Below are positions 7,986 through 15,605 of a stretch of DNA of 22,509 nucleotides, in pieces. The stretch's first letter is position 1. Each line of letters begins with the position of its first letter. This stretch comes from a virus. The notes under the pieces are model-generated. The model was not told the DNA's origin, did no database searches, and saw nothing but the letters and a program-made list of their open reading frames with translations. The position numbers were made by a program, and so were the translations under genes. The stretch covers positions 1 to 22,509 of the IMG/VR virus record IMGVR_UViG_3300043397_000004. One strand, given 5' to 3'.

Positions 7986-8409
7986 GATTCACGCCCCATG
8001 TTGTGTTTACTCGTTTCATTTGGTGTCTTTCAAAGTCTGCGTTCCCGTAGGTGCTGAAATAGAAATCAGACACCTTTTCCTCATCCACCCATTGTCTCGC
8101 AATTTTGAAATATTCACGCAACAATTCAACTTTCACCCTATCGTTCTTTCCATGCCACATGGCCTCTTGAAGGGTGAATACATTGGGAATCCATAGGCAT
8201 GGCGCTTTGATAGCCACAAGAAGACCAGTCAAATCTTCATCTACAAGCACAAATCCCCTGCCTGCATAAATCTGAGCTAGAACCATGTCAATGTGCTCCA
8301 TTGACCATTTGCTCATATCTGAGGACAAAGGATGCTGGTAGGCTGTATGGAAGTGAACCAGCAGCTCTTTTATTTTGTCATTGTCGTGTGGGTTAGCGAA
8401 TCGAATCAT
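7978..8409 (-). CDS. GNAT-fold acetyltransferase-like protein in tail-tip cluster
   Basis: This 143-aa protein has the overall GNAT layout: beta-1/helix-1 MIRFANPHDNDKIKELLVHF, a strand pair GFVLVDEDLTGLLVAIKAP, a helix-rich middle (KVELLREYFKIARQWVDEE), and a C-terminal strand DFYFSTYGNADFERHQMKRV. The acetyl-CoA pyrophosphate loop, normally R/Q-x-x-G-x-G/A, is degenerate (HGKNDR), so catalysis is doubtful. It fills the position where lambda-type phages have an NlpC/P60 (gpK) gene, and overlaps both neighbours (TGATG at its start, 8 bp with the tip protein). Similar GNAT-like proteins occur in other phage tail clusters, where their role is not settled. It could be a structural component or modify a tip protein. 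Confidence 0.7.
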   Translation of the reverse strand: MIRFANPHDNDKIKELLVHFHTAYQHPLSSDMSKWSMEHIDMVLAQIYAGRGFVLVDEDLTGLLVAIKAPCLWIPNVFTLQEAMWHGKNDRVKVELLREYFKIARQWVDEEKVSDFYFSTYGNADFERHQMKRVNTTWGVNHG

Positions 8410-9014
8410 CAGCTATTTGGACTTGCGCCCTTACCAAATGGATAGTTGATAGATTCTAAGTACGGCACACGGGCCATGCTTGTGTCGCCAGTATTGAAGA
8501 ACTGCCATGAGTTGTCATTGGTAAATCGTCCAGCCGTTCTGTTTTGCAAGATGAGCTGAATTGATGATGCGCTAACGGTAATCACACCAAGATAAGTCTT
8601 ATGGTCTTCATCCCATGTCTCACCAATGTGAAAACTGGTCACGTTACCAGTAAAGAACTTGTAGAGGCCGCCTGTGCCGCCAGATGTCAAAAGCTCGTTA
8701 TCCGTATTGAAGAAACCATGCCACATCTCAATTTTGGAGCCTTTGATGTTCTGACCCAAAACCCAACCTAATAAGGCTGTATCAATACCCACCAAAGTCA
8801 CCGTAGTCTCATTGGCTGTACTCTTAATGTCACGGGTAGCGTCACCAATGCTCACAAGCTGGCTGAGGCCGTCAAACGGCTGAGAGTCAACCGCAGATAC
8901 CGTAATCGCATAAGGAGCCGTAGAAAAGCGATATACGCCAGATGCCGTGGTCACACGGACAAACTCGGCATGACGAATATTTGTCGTTCCATCAACAGGC
9001 GTAATCACGTTCAT
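8409..9014 (-). CDS. tail tip/hub protein, gpL-position (BR0599/DUF2163-like)
   Basis: This 201-aa protein lies between the distal-tail gene and the GNAT-like gene, where lambda has gpL. It has a beta-rich layout with VTLVGIDTALLGWVLGQNIK, a mid segment YKFFTGNVTSFHIG, and the pattern NRTAGRFTNDNSWQFFNTGD followed by a hydrophobic residue, which resembles the C-terminal motif of phage tail-hub proteins of the BR0599/DUF2163 type. No cysteines are seen, so the iron-sulphur cluster known for lambda gpL has no visible ligands here. It starts with ATGA overlapping the upstream stop and ends in TGATG overlapping the next start. The assignment is by position and motif resemblance. Confidence 0.6.
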   Translation of the reverse strand: MNVITPVDGTTNIRHAEFVRVTTASGVYRFSTAPYAITVSAVDSQPFDGLSQLVSIGDATRDIKSTANETTVTLVGIDTALLGWVLGQNIKGSKIEMWHGFFNTDNELLTSGGTGGLYKFFTGNVTSFHIGETWDEDHKTYLGVITVSASSIQLILQNRTAGRFTNDNSWQFFNTGDTSMARVPYLESINYPFGKGASPNS

Positions 9015-9691
9015 AGTACGGACTCCATTGCCTTAAAGATTCCTGACCATTGAATGTAGGAGTCATTGGTCATTGGGATGAGCGTATAGGTTGGGTACTC
9101 GCGCAAAATGACGGGGAATGTCACGCCAGTGTACGAAGTGCCACCAAGACTTGTTGTATTACCAAACTCGCCAATTACAGCCGCCGTAGCCACCGTCACT
9201 GGCGTAATCAGTGAGCGATGAACTGGGATGTTCACCGTAGTGCCAGGGCCGCGCACAACATCAGCCGTGGCAATGTACGAATAACGACCAACTTGGCAAA
9301 AGTCGCCAGCTTTGACGATGTACTTTGTCGATGGCATCGTTGGAAGACTGCCAAGCACCAAGACCTTGTTGGCGCTTGATGTCTGCCAGCGGCAAGCTGT
9401 GATTTGAGCCTCTGTCATGTCACCTTGATACTGGATGTAGTTCACCCAACCAGTCGTAGAAAAATTCAAGAATTGCTCAAGTGATTTGTCAGGAATTCGC
9501 AAGCTATTCAACAATGCCCTGCTCTTGGAATAAAGCAGGTAATTCATTGGACGAAGCTCAAAGATAAACGGAACAACAGTCAGAACTTCCGAGGTTGTGA
9601 TTCTCTGATTTCGACTGATTGACTGACCAATGAATCGTTGGTCATTGATGCCAACAGATTCGCTGTTTTTCAGGATTTCGGTGAGAGCCAT
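9011..9691 (-). CDS. tail tip protein, distal tail (Dit/gpM-position), probable
   Basis: This 226-aa protein directly follows the tape measure, the usual position of distal-tail or gpM-like tip proteins that link the tube to the tip complex. It is strand-rich, with TTSEVLTVVPFIFELRPMNY near the N-terminus and a C-terminal YTGVTFPVILREYPTYTLIP that looks like a beta-sandwich end. A specific family was not recognised. The ATG at 9691 is chosen because GAGG lies 5 nt upstream and it begins just after the tape measure stop. The longer frame from 9742 overlaps the tape measure C-terminus without a better signal. It ends with an ATGA overlap into the next gene. Confidence 0.65.
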   Translation of the reverse strand: MALTEILKNSESVGINDQRFIGQSISRNQRITTSEVLTVVPFIFELRPMNYLLYSKSRALLNSLRIPDKSLEQFLNFSTTGWVNYIQYQGDMTEAQITACRWQTSSANKVLVLGSLPTMPSTKYIVKAGDFCQVGRYSYIATADVVRGPGTTVNIPVHRSLITPVTVATAAVIGEFGNTTSLGGTSYTGVTFPVILREYPTYTLIPMTNDSYIQWSGIFKAMESVL

Positions 9692-9693
9692 GA

Positions 9694-12066
9694 TTACCTC
9701 GAAGATGGAACAGAACGACCTGCGCTCTGGTTGGCTGACCACACAGCCATCTTGTTCTTAGCCAAGAATTGAGTAGCAGACTGTGTATCAATCGCGCTCA
9801 TGCTGGCAATGTATGGGCCATTGTATTGAATGGTTGTGCCAGTGTTCAAGCCGCTCAAATCTCCGCTGTTAGGAACAATTGTTCCTGCGCCTCTTGGCAC
9901 AAACAACTCAGGGCCATTCTCTCCAACAATTGATGCTTGACCAGCATTGAGCGGGCCTCCAACAGCACTAGCCATTGTGAATCCACTGGTGTTGATGTCC
10001 GATTCAAACTGACCTTTTAAACTTGGCATACCGGCAAAGATACTTCCAAGTCCAGAAGTCATCTTCAAAGCCATTGCGCGAATCTGAATGTTGATAAGCT
10101 CATTGATGATGCCAGTAGCGAAATCCTTGAATGACAACTTTCCTGTCTTTACAAAGTTCTGCAAGGCGGTGGTCATGTTTGAATAAACGGCTTGATTAAC
10201 CTCTTGAAGCATCTTCAATGTTTCAGCTTGCTTTGCAATTTCTTCGCGTGTTTTTTGCAATCCACGGAGTCTTTCTTGCTCTGCTTTTTTGCCATTTACA
10301 TCGGCATCAAGTTTCTTATTACGCTCGATTTCAGCAATCTCTTGCTCTGTCTTTAAGCGAGACATCGCAATTTCTAAATCTGTTGAAGAAGAAAATACAT
10401 TCTGTTTGTAGACCTGAAGTTTCTCACGCTCTTTTTCCAAAGCGTTTTCTTCAAGCATTGCTTTTTCTCTATAACGCAAAATCTCATCACGAGATAAATT
10501 TGCTTGCTCCAGAGCCAAATCAGCAGACTTGCGCTCTGCTTCTGCTTTAGCGTTATCTCGCAATACTCCAGCAATCTGAGGGTTGGCGGCAATCTTTCTG
10601 TCAAGCTCCATTTTGGCAATCTTTAATTCCATTGCCTTTTTGAGTTCTAACTGAGCAATCTTATCAACGCCTGCCGCTGCAATCGCGTATCTAGTTCTTT
10701 CTTTTTCTTCTTCCGTTTTTGCGGCCATGTCAATGACTTGCTGACCGTATTTACGTTGGAACTCTATTTTCTTTTCGTTGGCTTGGTCTTCGTTTGATTG
10801 ATTGGTGGCTTTCTCTGCGGCATCAGTAAACTTATTGAGCAAGTCAATATATTCCTGAGTAGCCTTTACAGCTTGCTGACTACCTTCTCCATAAGCAGCC
10901 TTCATTGCAGCAATGTGTTGCAATGAAATGTCCAACTGCATGGCGGCGCTAGGGCCGTTGCTTACAAACTGTTTGATTTTGTCGTAGTAGTCAGCAACAC
11001 TTGTTGCAACGTCTTTCCACAAAGAGGCAAGTGGGCCAAGAATGTTTTGCTGCTCTTTCAGCTTTGCATTGAAAGCATCGGCAGTGTATGTAATAGCCTC
11101 TTGGTGTTTTCCTTGCTTATCAAGGTTTTCAATCTGCTTGTACTGTTCAAGAGTCAAGAAATGATATTGACTATTCAGTTTGGCGGCAGAGCTTGCCGTT
11201 CCATCAAATGCTGGAATCAGTTTCTCGGCAACCGTTGATGCAGATTCGCCAGAGATTCTTGAGAATGAAGCAATGACTTGCGCTACGGAAGAAATTGATT
11301 TTTCAGCAAACTGACCAGACGCAACAAGCATCTGAATTGAATCCCTAGTCCCGCCAATGCTTTGATGATACTTTCCGCCAATCGACTCCGCAAGAGAGTT
11401 GAAGCTGCTCAAAGTCATTCCTGCGTAGTTGTTTGTCAATGCAAGAGCAGCATTAAACTTTTCAGCCTCTTTACTGCCTTGATAGAACGCAATACCAAGA
11501 CCAAGCACAGAAGCGCCAACAGCAGTTACGGCAACAGCAACTGGAGTAATGTAAGTAGCAAGGGCAGCAAACATTGGCTTCAAGCCGCCAAATTGGTCTT
11601 TTAACTGACCGCCCTGCTGCATTAAGACCATCAATGGATTTTGACCACCCATCAAACTGGTTACGGTATCAGTAGTTTGATACATGATGGCTTGACGTTG
11701 AAAGTTTGTTAAACCTTTTCCTGCTCCAGCCATTTCAGCTTGAGCTGCATTTTTAGCGGATAGGGCAACAGCGTCATAAGCTGCGGCAGTTCTTTTCAGA
11801 TTTGAAATGATGACATCTGGTTGATTCTTGTATTTACCAAGCTCAATCTGTTGATTGAGTTTTTCAACCTCCGTCAACGTCTTTCCGTAGTTTTTTGTAG
11901 CGTATTCAAGACGCACAATTTCTTTGGCGGCATCTTCTGCATCACGCTTGATTTGAGCCTTGAATGAGCCAAACTTCTTTTGGGCTTCCTCAATCTTGGA
12001 AACAAGTTCACCAGAATCAAGTCCGAGAACAATACCAAGCCTAGCAATGTTTTGTGATGCTGCCAT
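9694..12066 (-). CDS. tape measure protein (lambda type)
   Basis: This 790-aa protein sets tail length and is carried inside the tube. The N-terminus (IARLGIVLGLDSGELVSKI, then helices to about residue 110) resembles TMP_2-type tape measures. A hydrophobic segment spans roughly residues 163-195 (GLGIAFYQ at its end) and could insert into the host membrane on infection. Residues about 430-625 are a long charged coiled-coil. The lambda-like C-terminal domain follows (NMTTALQNFVKTGKLSFKDF, then GIINELINIQIRAMALKM), and then the conserved GENGPELFVPRGAGTIVPN (about 715-733). GGAAG lies 7 nt before the ATG. With the textbook figure of about 0.15 nm per residue the tail would be near 120 nm; this is an inference. 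Confidence 0.93.
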   Translation of the reverse strand: MAASQNIARLGIVLGLDSGELVSKIEEAQKKFGSFKAQIKRDAEDAAKEIVRLEYATKNYGKTLTEVEKLNQQIELGKYKNQPDVIISNLKRTAAAYDAVALSAKNAAQAEMAGAGKGLTNFQRQAIMYQTTDTVTSLMGGQNPLMVLMQQGGQLKDQFGGLKPMFAALATYITPVAVAVTAVGASVLGLGIAFYQGSKEAEKFNAALALTNNYAGMTLSSFNSLAESIGGKYHQSIGGTRDSIQMLVASGQFAEKSISSVAQVIASFSRISGESASTVAEKLIPAFDGTASSAAKLNSQYHFLTLEQYKQIENLDKQGKHQEAITYTADAFNAKLKEQQNILGPLASLWKDVATSVADYYDKIKQFVSNGPSAAMQLDISLQHIAAMKAAYGEGSQQAVKATQEYIDLLNKFTDAAEKATNQSNEDQANEKKIEFQRKYGQQVIDMAAKTEEEKERTRYAIAAAGVDKIAQLELKKAMELKIAKMELDRKIAANPQIAGVLRDNAKAEAERKSADLALEQANLSRDEILRYREKAMLEENALEKEREKLQVYKQNVFSSSTDLEIAMSRLKTEQEIAEIERNKKLDADVNGKKAEQERLRGLQKTREEIAKQAETLKMLQEVNQAVYSNMTTALQNFVKTGKLSFKDFATGIINELINIQIRAMALKMTSGLGSIFAGMPSLKGQFESDINTSGFTMASAVGGPLNAGQASIVGENGPELFVPRGAGTIVPNSGDLSGLNTGTTIQYNGPYIASMSAIDTQSATQFLAKNKMAVWSANQSAGRSVPSSR

Positions 12067-12067
12067 G

Positions 12068-12538
12068 TTAAATCTTCCGTTTGGCTAATTTTTGCGCTTG
12101 AGCAGGGATGCTCACAGCCAGTTCAGATTTTAGTATGTTGATGACATTATCGCGATTTCTTTCTAACGCAGTCCTCAAGAAAGGATGCTGCGGGGTTCTG
12201 GCATTCCCAAACTCTTGAGAAAGTGAAACGGCGCTCTTTTTTACAGATACAACACCGATAAAAAAGTCAGTAGGCGAAACAAATTCTGACTTTCTATCTG
12301 CGGAAGTTGGAATTCTTACATTGCTACGGATAGTGTCCTGCAAATGAATTGGGCCAGTATTCTTTTCATCACGAGGCGCATCAGCTATGGCGCTTGCCAA
12401 AACTGGCTCTAAAGCCTTTGCAACAGCTTTATTGACAGCGCCACGAACTGCCGTGTCAGCTCGGAAGTTGTTGGCAAGCTCAATGAGCTGTTGCTCAAGC
12501 TCCTCAAATCCTTCGGCTTTAAAGATTTCGACGGTCAT
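12068..12538 (-). CDS. HK97 gp10-like tail completion/neck protein
   Basis: This 156-aa protein has the signature of the HK97 gp10 family: an N-terminal FEELEQQLIELANNF helix, a helix of paired alanines (AVNKAVAKALEPVLASAI), a central beta region, and the hallmark EFGNARTPQHPFLRTALE (about 110-127), followed by a C-terminal amphipathic helix. gp10-type proteins join or complete the tail at the neck. Normally the gene sits before the tail terminator; here it lies after the chaperones and directly before the tape measure. It overlaps the upstream frame by ATGA, which supports coupling to G-T translation. The family call is fairly sure; the role in this phage is less so. Confidence 0.78.
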   Translation of the reverse strand: MTVEIFKAEGFEELEQQLIELANNFRADTAVRGAVNKAVAKALEPVLASAIADAPRDEKNTGPIHLQDTIRSNVRIPTSADRKSEFVSPTDFFIGVVSVKKSAVSLSQEFGNARTPQHPFLRTALERNRDNVINILKSELAVSIPAQAQKLAKRKI

Positions 12539-13352
12539 TTCATAGCCTCCGTCAACATTGCTGGAGCATTTGGAGCCATAGCCATAAACGACATCAATTT
12601 CTTGCTGTTGTCTGCGGCCTTCTGTTCATCCGTCAATGGAGGAATAATGTAATCATGCGTTGATGGCAAAACATGATTGATGGTAAACGGGGTAGCGCCC
12701 TGCTTCAACTTTGAATTCAAATTTCCAGTTGTAAGCGTACTCAAGGCAAGAAGTATGCCTTTGTTCCCTATTACGCCGTCACTGAACATGATTTCGATGT
12801 TTTGCATCTCATTCGCTGGTATGTTGTCGGGACAACCACCATGCGCCCAAACATAAGCTCGGGCCTGCTGACGGTTATCCCTTATGAGTTTTTTCGAGTG
12901 TCCTTGTAACCCGGCTGGATGGCTTCATTGATTTTGTCAATGATTTCCATCTGTACTGCCAACGGCCATTCTTCCTCAATCTCCTCGTAGGTGATGTCAT
13001 CAAGAGTTCCGCTAACAGGAATCAAAAGTCGGATGTACTCAACCACTCGCTGCTCCATCATTAGAACAGCTTTTGATAATTCAAAGGTAGATTTGCCGTC
13101 GATGATTACGTCAGTTTCTGTAATCTCTACGCCAATAGGAGGATTGGCGCGAAGCTCTTTTGTCATTAAGTCAAATTTAGCTTTTGCTTTGGCGTCATCA
13201 ACTTTTGTAATGCGCTCTTGCAAAGCCGTCATTTCGACAGTAAGAGGAATACGAACTTTGAATTCGTGTCCGCCAATTGAGAATGTCTTGGTACGGATTT
13301 GCGCGACTGCGCTCTCGTACTTCTTACCGAAGGCAGAGGATAACTTGCTCAT
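12535..13352 (-). CDS. tail assembly chaperone G-T fusion made by -1 frameshift
   Basis: Slippage at A AAA AAC (12894-12888) moves ribosomes into the -1 frame, which is open from there to 12535. The fusion would be about 272 aa: 155 residues of G, 27 linker residues decoded before the in-frame ATG at 12807, and 90 residues of the T part. The ATG at 12807 has no ribosome binding site, so the T part is probably made only as the fusion. This mirrors lambda gpGT, whose T domain recruits tube subunits to the tape measure. The offset between the two frames is 545 nt, equal to -1 modulo 3. The 3' end overlaps the next gene by ATGA. Confidence 0.9.
12882..13352 (-). CDS. tail assembly chaperone G (non-frameshifted product)
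   Basis: This 156-aa protein occupies the lambda gpG position between the tube and the tape measure. Tail chaperones of this class bind and solubilise the tape measure during tail assembly and are absent from the virion. The sequence is a beta-rich N-terminus (FSIGGHEFKVRIPLTVEMTA) followed by an acidic helical region with DITYEEIEEEWPLAVQMEII near the end. The ATG at 13352 has AGGA 7 nt upstream. The gene ends CGA AAA AAC TCA TAA: the slippery heptamer lies just before the stop and diverts some ribosomes into the next frame. Function rests on position and the frameshift signal more than on sequence identity. Confidence 0.85.
   Translation of the reverse strand: MSKLSSAFGKKYESAVAQIRTKTFSIGGHEFKVRIPLTVEMTALQERITKVDDAKAKAKFDLMTKELRANPPIGVEITETDVIIDGKSTFELSKAVLMMEQRVVEYIRLLIPVSGTLDDITYEEIEEEWPLAVQMEIIDKINEAIQPGYKDTRKNS
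12888..12894 (-). other. -1 programmed frameshift heptamer A AAA AAC
   Basis: On the minus strand the G frame reads CGA AAA AAC TCA TAA, so the heptamer A AAA AAC is in the X XXY YYZ register required for tandem tRNA slippage. It is two codons before the G stop. An inverted repeat CATAAG (12886-12881) / CTTATG (12857-12852) with a 23-nt loop starts one base downstream. It could act as a weak stimulator, although the usual spacer is 5-9 nt. Confidence 0.92.
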
Positions 13353-13360
13353 ATAGAGTC

Positions 13361-13588
13361 CTATCGTGTGGTTTTGATAATCTTGTGGTAGATGACTTCA
13401 TTCAGCTCAAGGGCGTATTCTGCCACTTGCTCTGGGGTCATTTTGTCGGCATGATGACGAGCAATGTCATGCGCCAAAGCAACCGCCGTCAAACGTTGCT
13501 GAGTAAACCCAAACCAGTCCTTGCGAGACTCGGCTTGGGTTACTAAGAAGTTCAACAGGTCGCTATTGTCTTTTACTGTAATTGTCAT
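13361..13588 (-). CDS. small protein between tail tube and chaperone genes, unknown
   Basis: This 75-aa protein is predicted to be mostly helical (DLLNFLVTQAESRKDWFGFT, then QQRLTAVALAHDIARHHAD and TPEQVAEYALELNEVIYH). I do not recognise a family. It starts 11 nt after the tube stop with no convincing ribosome site, so it is probably translated by coupling, and ends 8 nt before the chaperone start. Its place suggests an accessory tail-assembly factor. It is not the frameshift partner, because the slippery site lies in the next gene. Confidence 0.7.
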   Translation of the reverse strand: MTITVKDNSDLLNFLVTQAESRKDWFGFTQQRLTAVALAHDIARHHADKMTPEQVAEYALELNEVIYHKIIKTTR

Positions 13589-13599
13589 GTGATGTTGTA

Positions 13600-14124
13600 T
13601 TAAGCGTTGTTAGACCAGCCGTAGCTGTTGCCACCGACAGGGTGGATTGCGAATTGATACTTACCTTCGGCAGAGGGAGACATATCCCACTTCAAGCCAC
13701 CAATGCGGGCATTGAAGGCGTAAGCAACAGTGTCAGTGCCATCATAAACAGCAACAACAAAAGTACGGATGGTTGTGCCGTTGTAACCGTCTTCACGAAT
13801 CAACAACTGAGCAGGGTCAGCAGGGTTCCATGCAGATGTGACGTTCAAAGAAGTCACTTGGTTTTGAGTGGTAATTTTTGCACCAGTACGAGCACCAGCC
13901 ACAGAGTAAGCAGCCACGGCATCGTCAGAGCCAAATGCAGGCACAGCTTCCACGGGGATGAGGATGCCATCGCCACCAGTACCGCCAGCCTCAGTGCCGA
14001 TGATGCCAGCCACTTGAGCTGTCCATGTAGACAGTTGAGCGTCAGTCAATGGTGTTGGAGAAGCGCCGTCTTGCATCCACAATGTTGCGGTGTAACCGGG
14101 TAAGACTTTATCAATGAGAGCCAT
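13600..14124 (-). CDS. major tail tube protein
   Basis: This 174-aa protein follows the tail terminator and precedes the tail chaperones, the invariant position of the siphovirus tube subunit. It is Gly/Ala/Thr-rich and strand-dominated, with NQVTSLNVTSAWNPAD and IRTFVVAVYDGTDTVAYAFN forming likely tube strands, and begins MALIDKVLPGYTATLW. The start has a strong AAGGA 7 nt upstream, better than its neighbours, consistent with the high expression a tube protein needs. A gap of 35 bp precedes it, larger than most joints here. The function is inferred mainly from context; a family name is not claimed. Confidence 0.78.
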   Translation of the reverse strand: MALIDKVLPGYTATLWMQDGASPTPLTDAQLSTWTAQVAGIIGTEAGGTGGDGILIPVEAVPAFGSDDAVAAYSVAGARTGAKITTQNQVTSLNVTSAWNPADPAQLLIREDGYNGTTIRTFVVAVYDGTDTVAYAFNARIGGLKWDMSPSAEGKYQFAIHPVGGNSYGWSNNA

Positions 14125-14159
14125 TTTGATTTCCTTAGAAAAGAGTTGATGTAACTATC

Positions 14160-14579
14160 TTATGCTGGAACATCTATTGTGCAATCCAAAAAGATTTGCG
14201 CCAAATTCTGCTCGTTGTCATAGCTGTTGTATAGCCAAACCACATCAGCCTTCGCAATGAAGAACCCATCAGTCGGACTACCAAATTGACCACTATAACC
14301 GTGTAAGGATTGTAATACCTGATTGGAAATAGTGAAACCGTCTTCAATGTTTTGAGTGAAGATGGAAATCTGGAACACAGGACGGTCAATGCCCTTGTTG
14401 TTCTGTTGCTGGCCTGTGTAAACAGGCTGGTGGACATTGCGCAACTGCCATGTGATGAACTTTGGCTGTTTTGCAAAATTGCGGTTAAACGAAGCATATA
14501 CAGGCACAGGCGTAACAATGTTTGCCAGTTGATACTGGATTGCCTTGCCGTACAGGACTGGATTGAGTTGAGTCGTCAT
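14160..14579 (-). CDS. tail terminator / tail completion protein (probable)
   Basis: This 139-aa protein sits between the stopper and the tail tube genes, the usual site of the tail terminator (lambda gpU / DUF3168-like), which caps the tube and binds the head. The sequence has features of that class: TPVPVYASF near the N-terminus, FITWQLRNV, a QNNKGIDRPVFQISIFTQN strand pair, a helix with ISNQVLQSLHGYSG, and a C-terminal YNSYDNEQNLAQIFLDCTI strand. Start and stop of the two genes overlap as ATGA, indicating coupling. The assignment is mostly from context plus this strand-helix pattern. Confidence 0.68.
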   Translation of the reverse strand: MTTQLNPVLYGKAIQYQLANIVTPVPVYASFNRNFAKQPKFITWQLRNVHQPVYTGQQQNNKGIDRPVFQISIFTQNIEDGFTISNQVLQSLHGYSGQFGSPTDGFFIAKADVVWLYNSYDNEQNLAQIFLDCTIDVPA

Positions 14580-14920
14580 ACTGCCGTCACAGGGTCGTTG
14601 CGATAACAGAGAAGCATCACGGTCATGCGGTCGTTTGCTTCACGCACATCCGTAATACGCCAATCTTGGCCGCGCCAAGTGATTGAGAACAAGTCCTGCC
14701 CGTCCACGATTGCTTTGATGTTCGGCGTGTAGTTCAGAGTGAACTGAGTCAACTCTTGGTACAGGCGGTACTTGTCAGCAATCTTTAAGCTGTTCGCAAC
14801 ATCAGACACACGAGCGCGAGTATCAAACCATTTGGTCTGAGTGGTCGCACCTTCGCCAAAATCACTCTCAGAGAAAGTGAGGTTGTTGACTGCGATTTGC
14901 TCAAAACGTGCAATTGCCAT
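14576..14920 (-). CDS. head-tail joining / stopper protein
   Basis: This 114-aa protein resembles head closure proteins of the SPP1 gp16 / HK97 gp7 type (Phage_H_T_join class), which plug the connector and accept the tail. The visible pattern is a short N-terminal strand region, TKWFDTRARVSDV, then a central segment and the C-terminal IVDGQDLFSITWRGQDWRI with TDVREANDRMTVMLLCYR, typical of the family's beta-barrel. It starts directly after the connector stop and its end overlaps the next gene by ATGA. Position and length agree with the role. Confidence 0.75.
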   Translation of the reverse strand: MAIARFEQIAVNNLTFSESDFGEGATTQTKWFDTRARVSDVANSLKIADKYRLYQELTQFTLNYTPNIKAIVDGQDLFSITWRGQDWRITDVREANDRMTVMLLCYRNDPVTAV

Positions 14921-15592
14921 TTACATCACCAATGGTTTGTAAGGGCGCAAGAGAGCCTGAACACCCCAAGGAATGTTGTGCTGGATTGGGCCAGTTGTAT
15001 CGCTACGATTGTTATAGAGGTGAGTCAACAACAGCAAACCAGCCTGTTTGATTACGGGATAAGCCGCCAAGGGGTTTGCTGCTGTTGTGTACTCGCAAAT
15101 CACAGGAGCAGTCATTGAGCTGTTCATGTTCGTTGGCAAGTTTGCCACGACAACCTTGTTTCCAGACGGGTCGTAGTAATACTCAGTGACATCTACCGTG
15201 ATTAACTCAGGCGGGTTATTGTCATTCCAGTATCGAACTGCGTCCACAGAAACGCCAGAAAGAATTGGGTCTTGATTCTGGCTTACTTCTGGCAAATCCA
15301 ACGCCAAAGGAGTTCCGTACAAACTTGCAGTGTTGTACCAAACGCGATATGACGTTGGGAAGATTGACATACCAAGGAAGTCCTCGATAGTCATGCGAAC
15401 AGCCAACTCAAGTCCAGATAGGTAAGTGTCTTGGCTTTCGTCACCAAACAGGTTTAACTGATTGGTGATTTCATCCAGAGTCAACCAAGCGGTAGCAATG
15501 TCACGGCTGATTTGCTCTGTCTTTGTATAGTTGAACGGATTGCGCGTTGGCACACCGTAATTCAAGTAACCGAGTTGTGAATCAGCAGCCAT
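14921..15592 (-). CDS. head-tail connector (gp6-like adaptor)
   Basis: This 223-aa protein probably forms the ring that extends the portal after packaging (HK97 gp6 / SPP1 gp15 class). The diagnostic part is the helical segment WLTLDEITNQLNLFGDESQD followed by TYLSGLELAVRMTIEDFLGM (about residues 37-77 of the chosen start), which matches the usual connector pattern of a short LTLDE helix, an acidic loop and a long helix. The C-terminal helix AAYPVIKQAGLLLLTHLYNN fits the same fold, with a beta-rich insertion between. The ATG at 15592 has AAGG 7 nt upstream and starts 13 nt after the previous stop; the longer frame overlaps the capsid paralogue with no better signal. Next come the stopper and terminator genes, as expected. 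Confidence 0.82.
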   Translation of the reverse strand: MAADSQLGYLNYGVPTRNPFNYTKTEQISRDIATAWLTLDEITNQLNLFGDESQDTYLSGLELAVRMTIEDFLGMSIFPTSYRVWYNTASLYGTPLALDLPEVSQNQDPILSGVSVDAVRYWNDNNPPELITVDVTEYYYDPSGNKVVVANLPTNMNSSMTAPVICEYTTAANPLAAYPVIKQAGLLLLTHLYNNRSDTTGPIQHNIPWGVQALLRPYKPLVM

Positions 15593-15605
15593 TTTATACC
15601 CTTGA

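Noticed and set aside
9692-9742. Longer start for the distal-tail gene
   Set aside because: It overlaps the tape measure C-terminus; ATG at 9691 has GAGG and directly follows the stop.
12535-12807. Independent 90-aa gene starting at 12807
   Set aside because: No ribosome binding site before this ATG, and the frame stays open back to the slippery heptamer, so it is the T part of a frameshift fusion.
13582-14103. Plus-strand ORF of 173 aa
   Set aside because: Mirrors the tail tube gene on the opposite strand; Cys- and Ser-rich antisense product with no homology cues.
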